DNA of 64,000 nucleotides from positions 263,999 through 327,998 of the forward strand of contig NVWV01000003.1 of the NCBI GenBank assembly GCA_002746305.1, written 5' to 3'. Origin of the DNA: Bacteroidota bacterium. Lineage in GTDB: Bacteria > Bacteroidota > Bacteroidia > NS11-12g > UBA9320. The notes beneath the pieces were generated by a model. That model searched no databases and was not told the origin of the DNA. It saw nothing but the letters and a program-made list of their open reading frames with translations. Numbering within the stretch: position 1 is the first letter of the stretch; every line of letters starts with the position of its first letter. Positions 43,958-52,209 of the stretch are shown here, piece by piece. The translations under genes were made by a program, and so were the position numbers.

Positions 43958-44337
43958 CTATTGAAAATCTTAGTTAAATCTTCATCCCTAATTGGTTTTG
44001 TGATGTAGTCATTGACATAAATATTATCCTCTGCACGTTTTACATCATCTGGATTGATTGACGAACTCAACATGTAGATATCCATCCTATCTTGCTTGGA
44101 TTTTTCAATATCCTTATACATTTCAAGAAAATCCCAACCATCAACGATTGGCATATTAATATCCAAAAATAGGATGTCTGGCAACTCTTCTAGCTTGGTA
44201 TTCTTAAGATACTCAAGCACCTCTTCACCATCATTAAAAATAAGCACCTCATCAGCCAGTTTTAGTTTCTCCAACTTAACTTTAGTAGTAAACTGAAAAA
44301 TATTGTCGTCATCTATAATTGCTACTCTTTTTGTCAT
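43954..44337 (-). CDS. Single-domain response regulator (CheY-like)
   Basis: A 127-residue receiver domain without an output domain. The acidic pocket DDD is at 9-11, the phospho-acceptor is D59 in LFLDINMP, and the conserved lysine is K114 in YITKPIRDED. Its start overlaps the end of the kinase gene 44334-46331 by 4 nt, so it is the direct partner of that kinase. Single-domain receivers act through protein binding or as phosphorelay intermediates. Confidence 0.95.
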   Translation of the reverse strand: MTKRVAIIDDDNIFQFTTKVKLEKLKLADEVLIFNDGEEVLEYLKNTKLEELPDILFLDINMPIVDGWDFLEMYKDIEKSKQDRMDIYMLSSSINPDDVKRAEDNIYVNDYITKPIRDEDLTKIFNR

Positions 44338-46331
44338 TTAATAACTCTTTTAGGTAATTTAATAATAAACATTGTCCCTTTGCCAATTTCACTCTGTATG
44401 TCAATGGTACCATCCATAGCCTCGACTTGTGCCTTGGTTATAAATAGTCCAACACCTCGTGAATCTTTATTTCTATGAAAGGTTTTTCTCAATCCAAAAA
44501 CCTTATCTCCATGTTTCTTCAGGTCTATTCCTGTACCATTATCTGCCACTTTAAGCACAAAATTAGTTTCATCTTGATTTGCAGTAACTTCAATAATCGG
44601 AACGACATCGTCCTTTGAGTATTTAAGAGCATTTGAAATCAGGTTTAACATAATGCTATCCATATAAGTTTTAGAAGCATTAATGTATTTTATCCCGTTT
44701 AACTCTAAACTAATTTTCGCTTTCTTATCTCTTATTTGCTGGCTTAAACTATCTTTTACCTTATCCAATAGTTTTGCAATGCTCAGTTTTACAACGTCTT
44801 GTGAAATTTCATTTTTAATTTTTACCACATCTGCTAAATCGTTTATGGTATCTAATAAATCCTCTGAAACCACATCCAATTTTTCTAAAATTATCTTAAA
44901 ATTTTCTTCGATGGGTTCGTTGTGATAAAAGTCTAAGAGTGCTCGAATATTTCCAGCTGGAGCCCTTAAGTTGTGTGACGAAATGTAGGCAAACTCTTGA
45001 AGCTGCTTTGTTTGATTTTCGAGTTTATCATTAAGGTTAACCAATCTGTCATTTGTCTCTTCAAGCTTTTGCTTTTCCAAATTCAAAAGCCTTTCTGCCT
45101 TCTTTCTTTCAGTGATGTCAATAACACTGGTTCTAACTATATTATTTCGTTCATAAGGCAGTTTAACCAAACGTACCTCACAGGGTATAAGCTTATTGTC
45201 TTTGCGTTTTATTGTCCATTCATATACCACATTTTTTCCATTGAGAGCCTGATCCATATAATCCGTTGAGAGCGTCTTGCTGTTTGAACCGTCACTTTGA
45301 TTTATTGGGCTAAGATCACCAAGAGTAAGTTCTAATAGCTCATCTCTAGAATACCCAAATAACTCTTCAGCATTCTTATTCATATCAATGTATTTTCTTG
45401 AATCATAATCCAATAACATTAAAGCCTCCGTAGCATTTTCAACGATTACTCTAAATCGTTTTTCACTTTCCTCTAATGCTGTTCTATTCCTTAAGTCATC
45501 CGTAACATCTTGAAAAGTTACAACGGCTTCTGTAAACTTCCCTCCTTCATCAAATAAACCTCTAACAAAACAAATCGTATCAATTACCTCATGATCGTTA
45601 ATATTCAATTGAAGTGGAAGGTCAAAATACTCATAGTTTCGCGTAACCAGTCCTGCTAATAAATCAGTAAGATCTGACTTATCTTCTTTTGAGATGTATT
45701 TTTTCAGGTCATCCTTACCCAACTGATCATCACTTCCTCTTATGAGTTTGTTAAAAGCATTGTTCTTATTCAAAATATCCAGTTCAGAATTAACTACTAT
45801 GATACCTGAATAATTATTCTCGAATATTGATTTATACCTTAATTCACTGTGCTGCAATCTTTGTTCAACCTCAATTTTATTGGTAATATCACTGGAGATG
45901 ATTAAGATTTGAATAACATTCTCATCTTTATCAAACAAAGGAATTTTATTGGTTTGAAACCAGTATAAGGAACCGTATTTATCTGTAAAAGGCTCTAAAG
46001 GTATGTGCTTCTTCTGCCCACTATCAAACACTTGTAAATCGGCCGCAATTATCTGATCTGGATTTAAAAATAACCCTAATTCTAAGTCATCCTTACCTAC
46101 AATATCAACTTCCTGAAGACCTGTTAAGTCACAAAAAGCTTGATTCGCCATTTTGTATATTCCTTTATGGTCTTTCACACATACCAACTGACTTAAATTG
46201 CCTACAATATCACGATACTTAAATACACCACTGTAATCATTATCCAAAATGGAGGTGCTTGAATCGCTAAATAAGGATTGCAATTTTTTGAGAATTCCTT
46301 TGTTATTTAGTGGTGATTTTAATGAGTACAT
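44334..46331 (-). CDS. Multi-PAS sensor histidine kinase, soluble
   Basis: A 665-residue cytoplasmic kinase with no membrane helix after start correction (ATG at 46331). Three PAS domains lie at about 30-155, 165-285 and 290-410 (for example VKDHKGIYKMANQAFCDLTG; YKSIFENNYSGIIVVNSEL; FRVIVENATEALMLLDYDS). A coiled coil follows, then HisKA with the phospho-acceptor His near 450 in YISSHNLRAPAG. The HATPase_c domain carries LISNALKYS and VADNGTGID. Its signal is unknown; PAS domains could bind small ligands or cofactors. It is coupled to the downstream receiver gene. Confidence 0.93.
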   Translation of the reverse strand: MYSLKSPLNNKGILKKLQSLFSDSSTSILDNDYSGVFKYRDIVGNLSQLVCVKDHKGIYKMANQAFCDLTGLQEVDIVGKDDLELGLFLNPDQIIAADLQVFDSGQKKHIPLEPFTDKYGSLYWFQTNKIPLFDKDENVIQILIISSDITNKIEVEQRLQHSELRYKSIFENNYSGIIVVNSELDILNKNNAFNKLIRGSDDQLGKDDLKKYISKEDKSDLTDLLAGLVTRNYEYFDLPLQLNINDHEVIDTICFVRGLFDEGGKFTEAVVTFQDVTDDLRNRTALEESEKRFRVIVENATEALMLLDYDSRKYIDMNKNAEELFGYSRDELLELTLGDLSPINQSDGSNSKTLSTDYMDQALNGKNVVYEWTIKRKDNKLIPCEVRLVKLPYERNNIVRTSVIDITERKKAERLLNLEKQKLEETNDRLVNLNDKLENQTKQLQEFAYISSHNLRAPAGNIRALLDFYHNEPIEENFKIILEKLDVVSEDLLDTINDLADVVKIKNEISQDVVKLSIAKLLDKVKDSLSQQIRDKKAKISLELNGIKYINASKTYMDSIMLNLISNALKYSKDDVVPIIEVTANQDETNFVLKVADNGTGIDLKKHGDKVFGLRKTFHRNKDSRGVGLFITKAQVEAMDGTIDIQSEIGKGTMFIIKLPKRVIK

Positions 46332-46456
46332 TTCAGTAATAGTTTTAAACCTATGGTAACAAAGATAGATAACTACTATCAAGACTTAAGCGTTTCCATC
46401 TTAGTAAATTTAGACCTAAACTTGCAAACTGTAAAATGAATTGGTCACTGATATAA

Positions 46457-48508
46457 ATGCACATTAAGAAATCTGTATACGAAAAGGCTCTTTTTGACAT
46501 CTTTAGGGCTAGAGCAATGGCTACTATTTACGATGAAAATAGACAACATACTAGTTATGTACATTCTACTTCAAAAGGACATGAGGCTATTCAGCTAGCA
46601 CTCGCTTACCATCTCAAAGAAATCGATTGGGTTGCTCCATACTACAGGGACGAATCCATACTACTGGGCATTGGTATGACTCCGTATCAGCTTATGCTAC
46701 AGCTTTTGGCTAAAAAGGATGATCCTTTTTCTGGAGGCAGAACTTACTACGCTCATCCTTCATTATTGGATGATGATAAACCCAAAATGGGTCATCAAAG
46801 TAGTGCTACGGGAATGCAAGCAATTCCCACTACAGGAATCGCTCACGGACTACAGTATTTAAAACAAAACAAACTCAATACTCCAGGCACAAACGGATCC
46901 ATTGTAGTATGCTCAATAGGAGACGGATCAATGACCGAAGGAGAGGTGTCTGAAGCGTTACAAATGGCCGTTTTACACCAACTACCTATTCTATACTTAG
47001 TCCAAGATAATGACTGGGGTATCTCAGCCACTGGAGACGAGATGCGTGCTATGAATGCATATGAATTTGCTGCCGGTTTTAAAGGGTTAAGAAGAGGGAA
47101 AGTAGATGGTAGTGATTTTACGGAGAGCTACAACGAAATATCCAAGGCCACTAGATGGGTCCGTAAGAACCAAAAACCAATGCTTTTGCATGCAAAAGTT
47201 CCTTTGTTAGGTCATCATACTTCTGGCGTTAGAAGCGAATGGTATCGAGATGATTTAGAAGAAGACAAAAAAGAAGACCCGCTATTATTTCTAATTGAAC
47301 AATCTCTTAGCAAAGGTATAAAGCAATCGAAAATAGACGATCTAAGGGAACAAGCAGATGCTGAAATTGCAGAAGCATTTCAGCAAGCACTTGAAGCCGA
47401 TAACCCATCATTAAACTCCATAAGAGACTACGTACTGGCACCTACTGACGTTACCGAAGAACTTGGTGAAAGAAGTCCTGAGGGTGCAGAAAAAATTATT
47501 ATGGTCGATGCTGCTTTACATGCCGTAGATGAAATATTATCTGACCATCCAGAGGCCCTTTTGTACGGTCAAGATGTAGGCCATAGGCTTGGTGGTGTAT
47601 TTAGAGAAGCTGCAACTCTAGCAGCAAAGCATGGTAAACACAGGGTGTTCAATACTCCCATTCAGGAAGCTTATATCATCGGATCTACTGCCGGAATGAG
47701 TGCTGTAGGTTGCAAACCTATTGTAGAGGTACAATTTGCAGACTACATATGGCCAGGAATAAATCAATTGGTTACTGAATTATCAAAAAGCAGCTACTTA
47801 TCGGGGGGTAAGTTTCCCGTTCAATCTGTAATTCGAATACCCACTGGTGCATATGGAGGTGGTGGTCCTTACCACAGTGGTACAAATGAATCTTCTATTC
47901 TTCCGATAAAAGGAATCAAAATAGTGTACCCCAGTAATGCTGCTGATATGAAAGGGCTAATGAAAGCGGCATTCTATGATCCTAATCCTGTCATTATGTT
48001 TGAACACAAGGGCATTTATTGGAGTAAGGTGCCTGGCACTGAGGGTGCAAAAACATTAGAACCCAGTAAAGACTATATAATCCCATTGGGCAAGGCACGA
48101 GTACATATGAGTACCAGTCCTGAAGCTCAAGAAAATGGAGAAACAATTGCAATTATAACTTACGGAATGGGAGTTTGGTGGGCGAGTAATGCTGCTAAAA
48201 ACCACTCTGGGAATGTTGAAATTTTGGACTTAAGAACACTAAGTCCTTGCGACGATGAAGCTATATATAATGCTGTAAAACGGCATGGTAAAGTGATTAT
48301 ACTTACTGAAGAGACATTAAACAACTCCTTTGCACAGGCTATTGCAGGAAGAATACAAGAAAATTGCTTTCAACATCTTGATGCTCCTGTCAAGTGTATT
48401 GGTTCTTTGGACTTGCCAGCGGTTCCATTAAATGTAGAATTAGAAAAGGAAATGCTTCCAAACGCTCAGAAAGTGTCAGATGCTATCCAAGAACTTTTAG
48501 ACTACTAA
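46457..48508 (+). CDS. Branched-chain 2-oxoacid dehydrogenase E1, alpha and beta subunits fused
   Basis: A 683-residue thiamine-diphosphate enzyme that decarboxylates branched-chain 2-oxoacids and passes the acyl group to the E2 lipoyl domain. The alpha half holds the ThDP motif GDGSMTEG (155-162) with N185 in LVQDNDWGIS, plus GKGH-like SKGHEAI near residue 39. The beta half starts near 345 (IIMVDAALHAVDEIL, LYGQDVGHRLGGVF, NTPIQEAYIIGSTAGM, VEVQFADYIWPGINQL). Most organisms encode the two halves separately; the fusion is frequent in Bacteroidota. The next gene starts on its stop codon. Confidence 0.93.
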   Translation: MHIKKSVYEKALFDIFRARAMATIYDENRQHTSYVHSTSKGHEAIQLALAYHLKEIDWVAPYYRDESILLGIGMTPYQLMLQLLAKKDDPFSGGRTYYAHPSLLDDDKPKMGHQSSATGMQAIPTTGIAHGLQYLKQNKLNTPGTNGSIVVCSIGDGSMTEGEVSEALQMAVLHQLPILYLVQDNDWGISATGDEMRAMNAYEFAAGFKGLRRGKVDGSDFTESYNEISKATRWVRKNQKPMLLHAKVPLLGHHTSGVRSEWYRDDLEEDKKEDPLLFLIEQSLSKGIKQSKIDDLREQADAEIAEAFQQALEADNPSLNSIRDYVLAPTDVTEELGERSPEGAEKIIMVDAALHAVDEILSDHPEALLYGQDVGHRLGGVFREAATLAAKHGKHRVFNTPIQEAYIIGSTAGMSAVGCKPIVEVQFADYIWPGINQLVTELSKSSYLSGGKFPVQSVIRIPTGAYGGGGPYHSGTNESSILPIKGIKIVYPSNAADMKGLMKAAFYDPNPVIMFEHKGIYWSKVPGTEGAKTLEPSKDYIIPLGKARVHMSTSPEAQENGETIAIITYGMGVWWASNAAKNHSGNVEILDLRTLSPCDDEAIYNAVKRHGKVIILTEETLNNSFAQAIAGRIQENCFQHLDAPVKCIGSLDLPAVPLNVELEKEMLPNAQKVSDAIQELLDY

Positions 48509-49374
48509 TGAAAAAAATAATTGTTGGTGGAGTACCCGAACATTTCAATTATCCTTGGCATTATGGTATTCAATATGGGATATTTGCTAAGCACGGCATA
48601 GATATTCAATGGGTTGATGTAAAAGGAGGAAGTGGTGCAATGTGCAAGATGTTGGACTCTGGAGAACTCGATATTGCATTAGTTCTTACAGAAGGAATTG
48701 TAAAACACATTCATACAGGGAGTGATGCAAGAATAATTCAACAGTTTGTCAAATCTCCTTTAATATGGGGAGTACATAGTAACACAGCTAAGGAACTAGA
48801 TTCCAACGACCTTAGTAAAGCCCGTTTTGCACGAAGCAGAAAGGGTAGCGGAAGTCACATTATGTCGTTTGTACATGCAGAACAAAAAGGGTATGACATT
48901 AGTGAAGATAACTTTCTAACTGTAGGAAATATGGAAGGAGCTTTGGAAGCTTTTGAACAGGATACTGCCGATATTCTACTATGGGAAAAGTTTATGACTC
49001 AACCTTATGTTACCAAAGGAACTGTGAATAGAATAGGCCTTTGTGTAAGTCCCTGGCCTTGTTTTATGACGGCAGCATCTGGAGGTTTCCTTAAGGGAAA
49101 CCACGAGGATATTACCGCTTTATGCAATGCGATCGTAGAATCATGCGTCACAGTTACAGAAAGTCCGGATACCATTGAAAAAATAGCTAAACTCCATAAT
49201 CTTAAAACAAGTCAAGTTGCTGAATGGTATAGTTCCGTTGAGTGGCAGACTTCTGGATGGGTTTCTAAAAAAATGTTACAAAATGTGACATCCACCTTAA
49301 AACGTGTAAATATCTTGGAGGAACAATTATTATCTCCTATTGACCTCTGCTACTCTGAGGCTAAACTTTATTAA
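48508..49374 (+). CDS. Signal-less periplasmic-binding-fold protein (NMT1/Ca3427-like)
   Basis: A 288-residue protein with a type II binding-protein fold of the SsuA/THI5/NMT1 kind: IIVGGVPEHFNYPWHYGIQY, GIFAKHGIDIQWVDVKGGSG, LDSGELDIALVLTEG and RSRKGSGSHIMSFVHA. It has no signal peptide or lipobox, so it is probably cytoplasmic. The ATG overlaps the E1 stop by one base (TAATG), implying coupled translation. It may bind a metabolite related to the E1 reaction or a thiamine-pathway compound, but no ligand can be read from the sequence. Its stop codon shares a TTAA with the stop of the convergent gene. Confidence 0.82.
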   Translation: MKKIIVGGVPEHFNYPWHYGIQYGIFAKHGIDIQWVDVKGGSGAMCKMLDSGELDIALVLTEGIVKHIHTGSDARIIQQFVKSPLIWGVHSNTAKELDSNDLSKARFARSRKGSGSHIMSFVHAEQKGYDISEDNFLTVGNMEGALEAFEQDTADILLWEKFMTQPYVTKGTVNRIGLCVSPWPCFMTAASGGFLKGNHEDITALCNAIVESCVTVTESPDTIEKIAKLHNLKTSQVAEWYSSVEWQTSGWVSKKMLQNVTSTLKRVNILEEQLLSPIDLCYSEAKLY

Positions 49375-50372
49375 AATTCGTATCTAAGATTGAATTCAAA
49401 TGACGGTTGATACCCATCATTAACATAGTCTCCATACTTGCCAACAGTAGGATCAAAATTCAAATCTTGCGTGAAGAAAGTTGCTACCTCAACTTTAAAA
49501 TCCTCTGAAATACCATAACCCAAAGAGCCAATGAAACCTGGAGTTCCATTATAAAATGCTCCTAAACCAATAGAATGTCGATTGTTAATTTTAACTATGT
49601 TTTGCAAACCAAGGTAATCTACTCCAGCCAAGTCCAAATTTCCAACATGAAGACTATGCAATATCTTAATGTTTTCATTTAAATTCCACTCATAGATAGC
49701 ATTAAAGTTAATTTCAATACCAAAATTTCCAGACTCTAACATTACGGAAGTATCTTTATGGACAAAAAATGAATCTTTTGGATCTGATGGATTATAAGCC
49801 TTCTCAATTTCACTAATTGGAAATGGGTATGCCGCGGGTCTATTTACCTTTCCAAATCCAAGGCCTACTTGAAACCCATTGTATGAATAAGCAATACCAA
49901 CACCTAAATCTATTCCAGACTCCTTGCCGGTAGCACTAGAATCTGGGCCATAAGAGAATTTATTAGGTGCGAACACTTTATTAAATTCTGTTACTCTAAC
50001 CTCATCAGTGTAAGCACCTATATTGGCACCTACTATAATATAGTTTCCTGGTTCCAACTCTAGCTTGTAAGATAAATATGCTTTGGCAGTTTGACTTTTG
50101 CTAAGTCTATTTTCCACCTGAAAAGCACTAACTCCTACCCGCAATTTTTCATTAATCTTAAACTCCGCTATTGCCAATATCCCAGCAGGTATTGTATCTT
50201 TTACCAATGGATTTATTACATAAGAAACACTTACAACTCCTTTTTCCAAGTCATAGTTTTGCAGTGCTGGATTAACATAACCCATTGGCTTATCGTTACT
50301 TACAGTACTTAACTGTCCCATTGCTGAAATAGTAGTACACGTTATTAAAGTAATAAGAAATAAATTTTTCAT
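49371..50372 (-). CDS. PorP/SprF-family outer-membrane protein
   Basis: A 333-residue protein with a signal peptide (about 1-19) and the PorP/SprF barrel pattern: YVNPALQNYDLEKGVVSVSY, then repeated amphipathic strands ending in YQPSFEFNLRYEF, with the aromatic C-terminal residue typical of outer-membrane barrels. Family members assist T9SS export of gliding adhesins, usually next to the adhesin gene. Here a 1393-residue T9SS protein lies 1.8 kb away on the other strand. It follows the threonine dehydrogenase gene by 7 nt. Confidence 0.75.
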   Translation of the reverse strand: MKNLFLITLITCTTISAMGQLSTVSNDKPMGYVNPALQNYDLEKGVVSVSYVINPLVKDTIPAGILAIAEFKINEKLRVGVSAFQVENRLSKSQTAKAYLSYKLELEPGNYIIVGANIGAYTDEVRVTEFNKVFAPNKFSYGPDSSATGKESGIDLGVGIAYSYNGFQVGLGFGKVNRPAAYPFPISEIEKAYNPSDPKDSFFVHKDTSVMLESGNFGIEINFNAIYEWNLNENIKILHSLHVGNLDLAGVDYLGLQNIVKINNRHSIGLGAFYNGTPGFIGSLGYGISEDFKVEVATFFTQDLNFDPTVGKYGDYVNDGYQPSFEFNLRYEF

Positions 50373-50379
50373 TTTCTTT

Positions 50380-51339
50380 TTAGTTGCTTTTAAGAACTTC
50401 TGATTTTAGGTTCTCAAGCATATTGGAAACCAACTTTTCTAGATTATATTTTTCCTGCCAGTCCCAATCTTGTCTTGCTTGCAGATCATTAATACTCTGT
50501 GGCCAGCTATCCGCAATTTTTTGTCGACTGTCAGCCACATACGATATTTCAAACGATGGGATGTGCTTCTTTATTTCCGCAGAAAGAATTTCAGGGTTAA
50601 ATGACACCCCAGAAATATTATAACTGCTTCTAATCTTTATAGAGTTACTTGCTGCATTTGTAATTTCCAATGTGGCCCGAACTGCATCTTCCATATGCAT
50701 CATTGGTAAGGTTGTTCCAGCATTGAGAAAGCATTCGTAAGAACCTGTCTTTAACGCTTGATGGAAAATGTCAACTGCGTAGTCTGTGGTTCCGCCTCCA
50801 GGCAGAGACTTCCAACCTATTAATCCTGGATAACGAATTGACCGCACATCTAAACCATATCTCTGGTTGTAATATTCACAGTAGCGTTCCCCTGCAAGCT
50901 TTGTAATTCCATAAATAGTATTGGGCTCCAAAATGGTGCTTTGTGGAGTATTCACTTTAGGAGTTGTAGGACCAAAAACAGCAATGCTACTTGGCCAAAA
51001 AATGCGTTGAACCTTGTATTCTAAGCAGGCATCAAAAATATTGAAAGTCCCATCCATATTTAGTTCCCACCCAAATTTTGGATTGGCCTCTGCAGTTGCA
51101 GAAAGTAATGCTGCAAGATGGTAAACGATGGTTGGTTTATACTTGCCAAAAACTTCTGCAATCTGTGTCTTGTCTAATACATCAAGAGTTTCAAAAATCC
51201 CATTGGCAAAAACCGGATTATCTGAAGTACGAATATCACTTGCTATCACATTTGCACTGCCGTGCATGCTTTGTAGATTTTCTACCAACTCAGTGCCCAC
51301 TTGACCACATGCTCCTATTACAAGAATTTTTTCAGCCAT
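50380..51339 (-). CDS. tdh: L-threonine 3-dehydrogenase, SDR type (NAD-dependent epimerase-like)
   Basis: A 319-residue extended SDR enzyme with the NAD-binding GxxGxxG at residues 9-15 (GACGQVG) and catalytic Y143-x-x-x-K147 (YGITKLAGERY). The signature SIRYPGLIGWKSLPGGGTTDY matches the SDR-type threonine dehydrogenases, which oxidise threonine to 2-amino-3-ketobutyrate. Simple epimerases lack this stretch. It is the middle gene of a minus-strand group of DUF1684 lipoprotein, tdh and PorP/SprF. Its kbl partner is not nearby. Confidence 0.85.
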   Translation of the reverse strand: MAEKILVIGACGQVGTELVENLQSMHGSANVIASDIRTSDNPVFANGIFETLDVLDKTQIAEVFGKYKPTIVYHLAALLSATAEANPKFGWELNMDGTFNIFDACLEYKVQRIFWPSSIAVFGPTTPKVNTPQSTILEPNTIYGITKLAGERYCEYYNQRYGLDVRSIRYPGLIGWKSLPGGGTTDYAVDIFHQALKTGSYECFLNAGTTLPMMHMEDAVRATLEITNAASNSIKIRSSYNISGVSFNPEILSAEIKKHIPSFEISYVADSRQKIADSWPQSINDLQARQDWDWQEKYNLEKLVSNMLENLKSEVLKSN

Positions 51340-51381
51340 TGCCTATAAATAGGGGCAAAGGTAGCAAAAGCCATTGGACTT

Positions 51382-52011
51382 TTAATGCCACTTCTTTTCA
51401 CCTGCAATGACAGGCACTTTTAGGTGATTTTCATAGGGTGGAATAGGGCATGAATACTTTTTGTTATAAGCACAATATGGATTGTATGCGTAGTTAAAAT
51501 CAAGGATAGGAGAAGCAAGATCATCCATTTTGAAATCTAAATATCTTCCAGCTCCATAAGAGGTCTCACCATTTGTCACATCCTTAAACGGACAAAATAG
51601 GTACTCGGGTTGTTCTACATTTTGGTAAAGTGTAAGACTTTGATCTCCATCCAATTGAAATGAGAATTTTCCATAAACTCTGTATTCAGGTAATCTATCC
51701 GTTGAGGTTTTCATTTCAAAAACCTCTCCATCTTCTATTTTCTTAAAAGTAGCTTTAATCCTAAACTTCTCATCTACATCAAAAAAAATGAGTTTACCCA
51801 TTGGAGAAATCTCATCTTCGGGCAAAACGTTGTTTGACCCACTATAAAAAATCGCACTCATACTATCTCTATAGTTTAGCACTTGCTGTTCATAAGGTGA
51901 TAAGTCTCGATTGCGATCTTCACGTTCTTTCGAGTTTGTTTCCCATTTAGAACTGTCTGAACATCCCAAAAAAGCTGTCAGTATGGTAAAAAGTATGCCT
52001 ATTATTTTCAT
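51382..52011 (-). CDS. DUF1684-family lipoprotein
   Basis: A 209-residue lipoprotein with a lipobox around AFLGC (Cys near residue 17). The DUF1684 C-terminal signature is clear: GAGRYLDFKM, then DFNYAYNPYCAYNKKYSCPI and PPYENHLKVPVIAGEK, which carries the conserved cysteines and the PPxEN motif. The family is widespread in Bacteroidota and Actinobacteria without an established function. It lies 42 nt upstream of tdh on the same strand. Confidence 0.9.
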   Translation of the reverse strand: MKIIGILFTILTAFLGCSDSSKWETNSKEREDRNRDLSPYEQQVLNYRDSMSAIFYSGSNNVLPEDEISPMGKLIFFDVDEKFRIKATFKKIEDGEVFEMKTSTDRLPEYRVYGKFSFQLDGDQSLTLYQNVEQPEYLFCPFKDVTNGETSYGAGRYLDFKMDDLASPILDFNYAYNPYCAYNKKYSCPIPPYENHLKVPVIAGEKKWH

Positions 52012-52209
52012 TTATTAAAAGTTAAAAAGGATACTCCAAATCCAATAAAAGAGTCAACTATTTCTTCATTCACAGAGCAAAATAAGGCCTTTTTTACCAT
52101 TCACCATGTAAATATTACAACTCACCACAATATTTATGAATTTCATACTTTTTTAAGCAACTTTCGGCTTTACTATCACTACGAAATGATGTACTAATAG
52201 CTTGTTAAT

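Noticed and set aside
49371..49374. Convergent genes sharing a TTAA with both stop codons, as a special regulatory site
   Set aside because: It is a natural result of tightly packed convergent genes. Nothing further supports a function.
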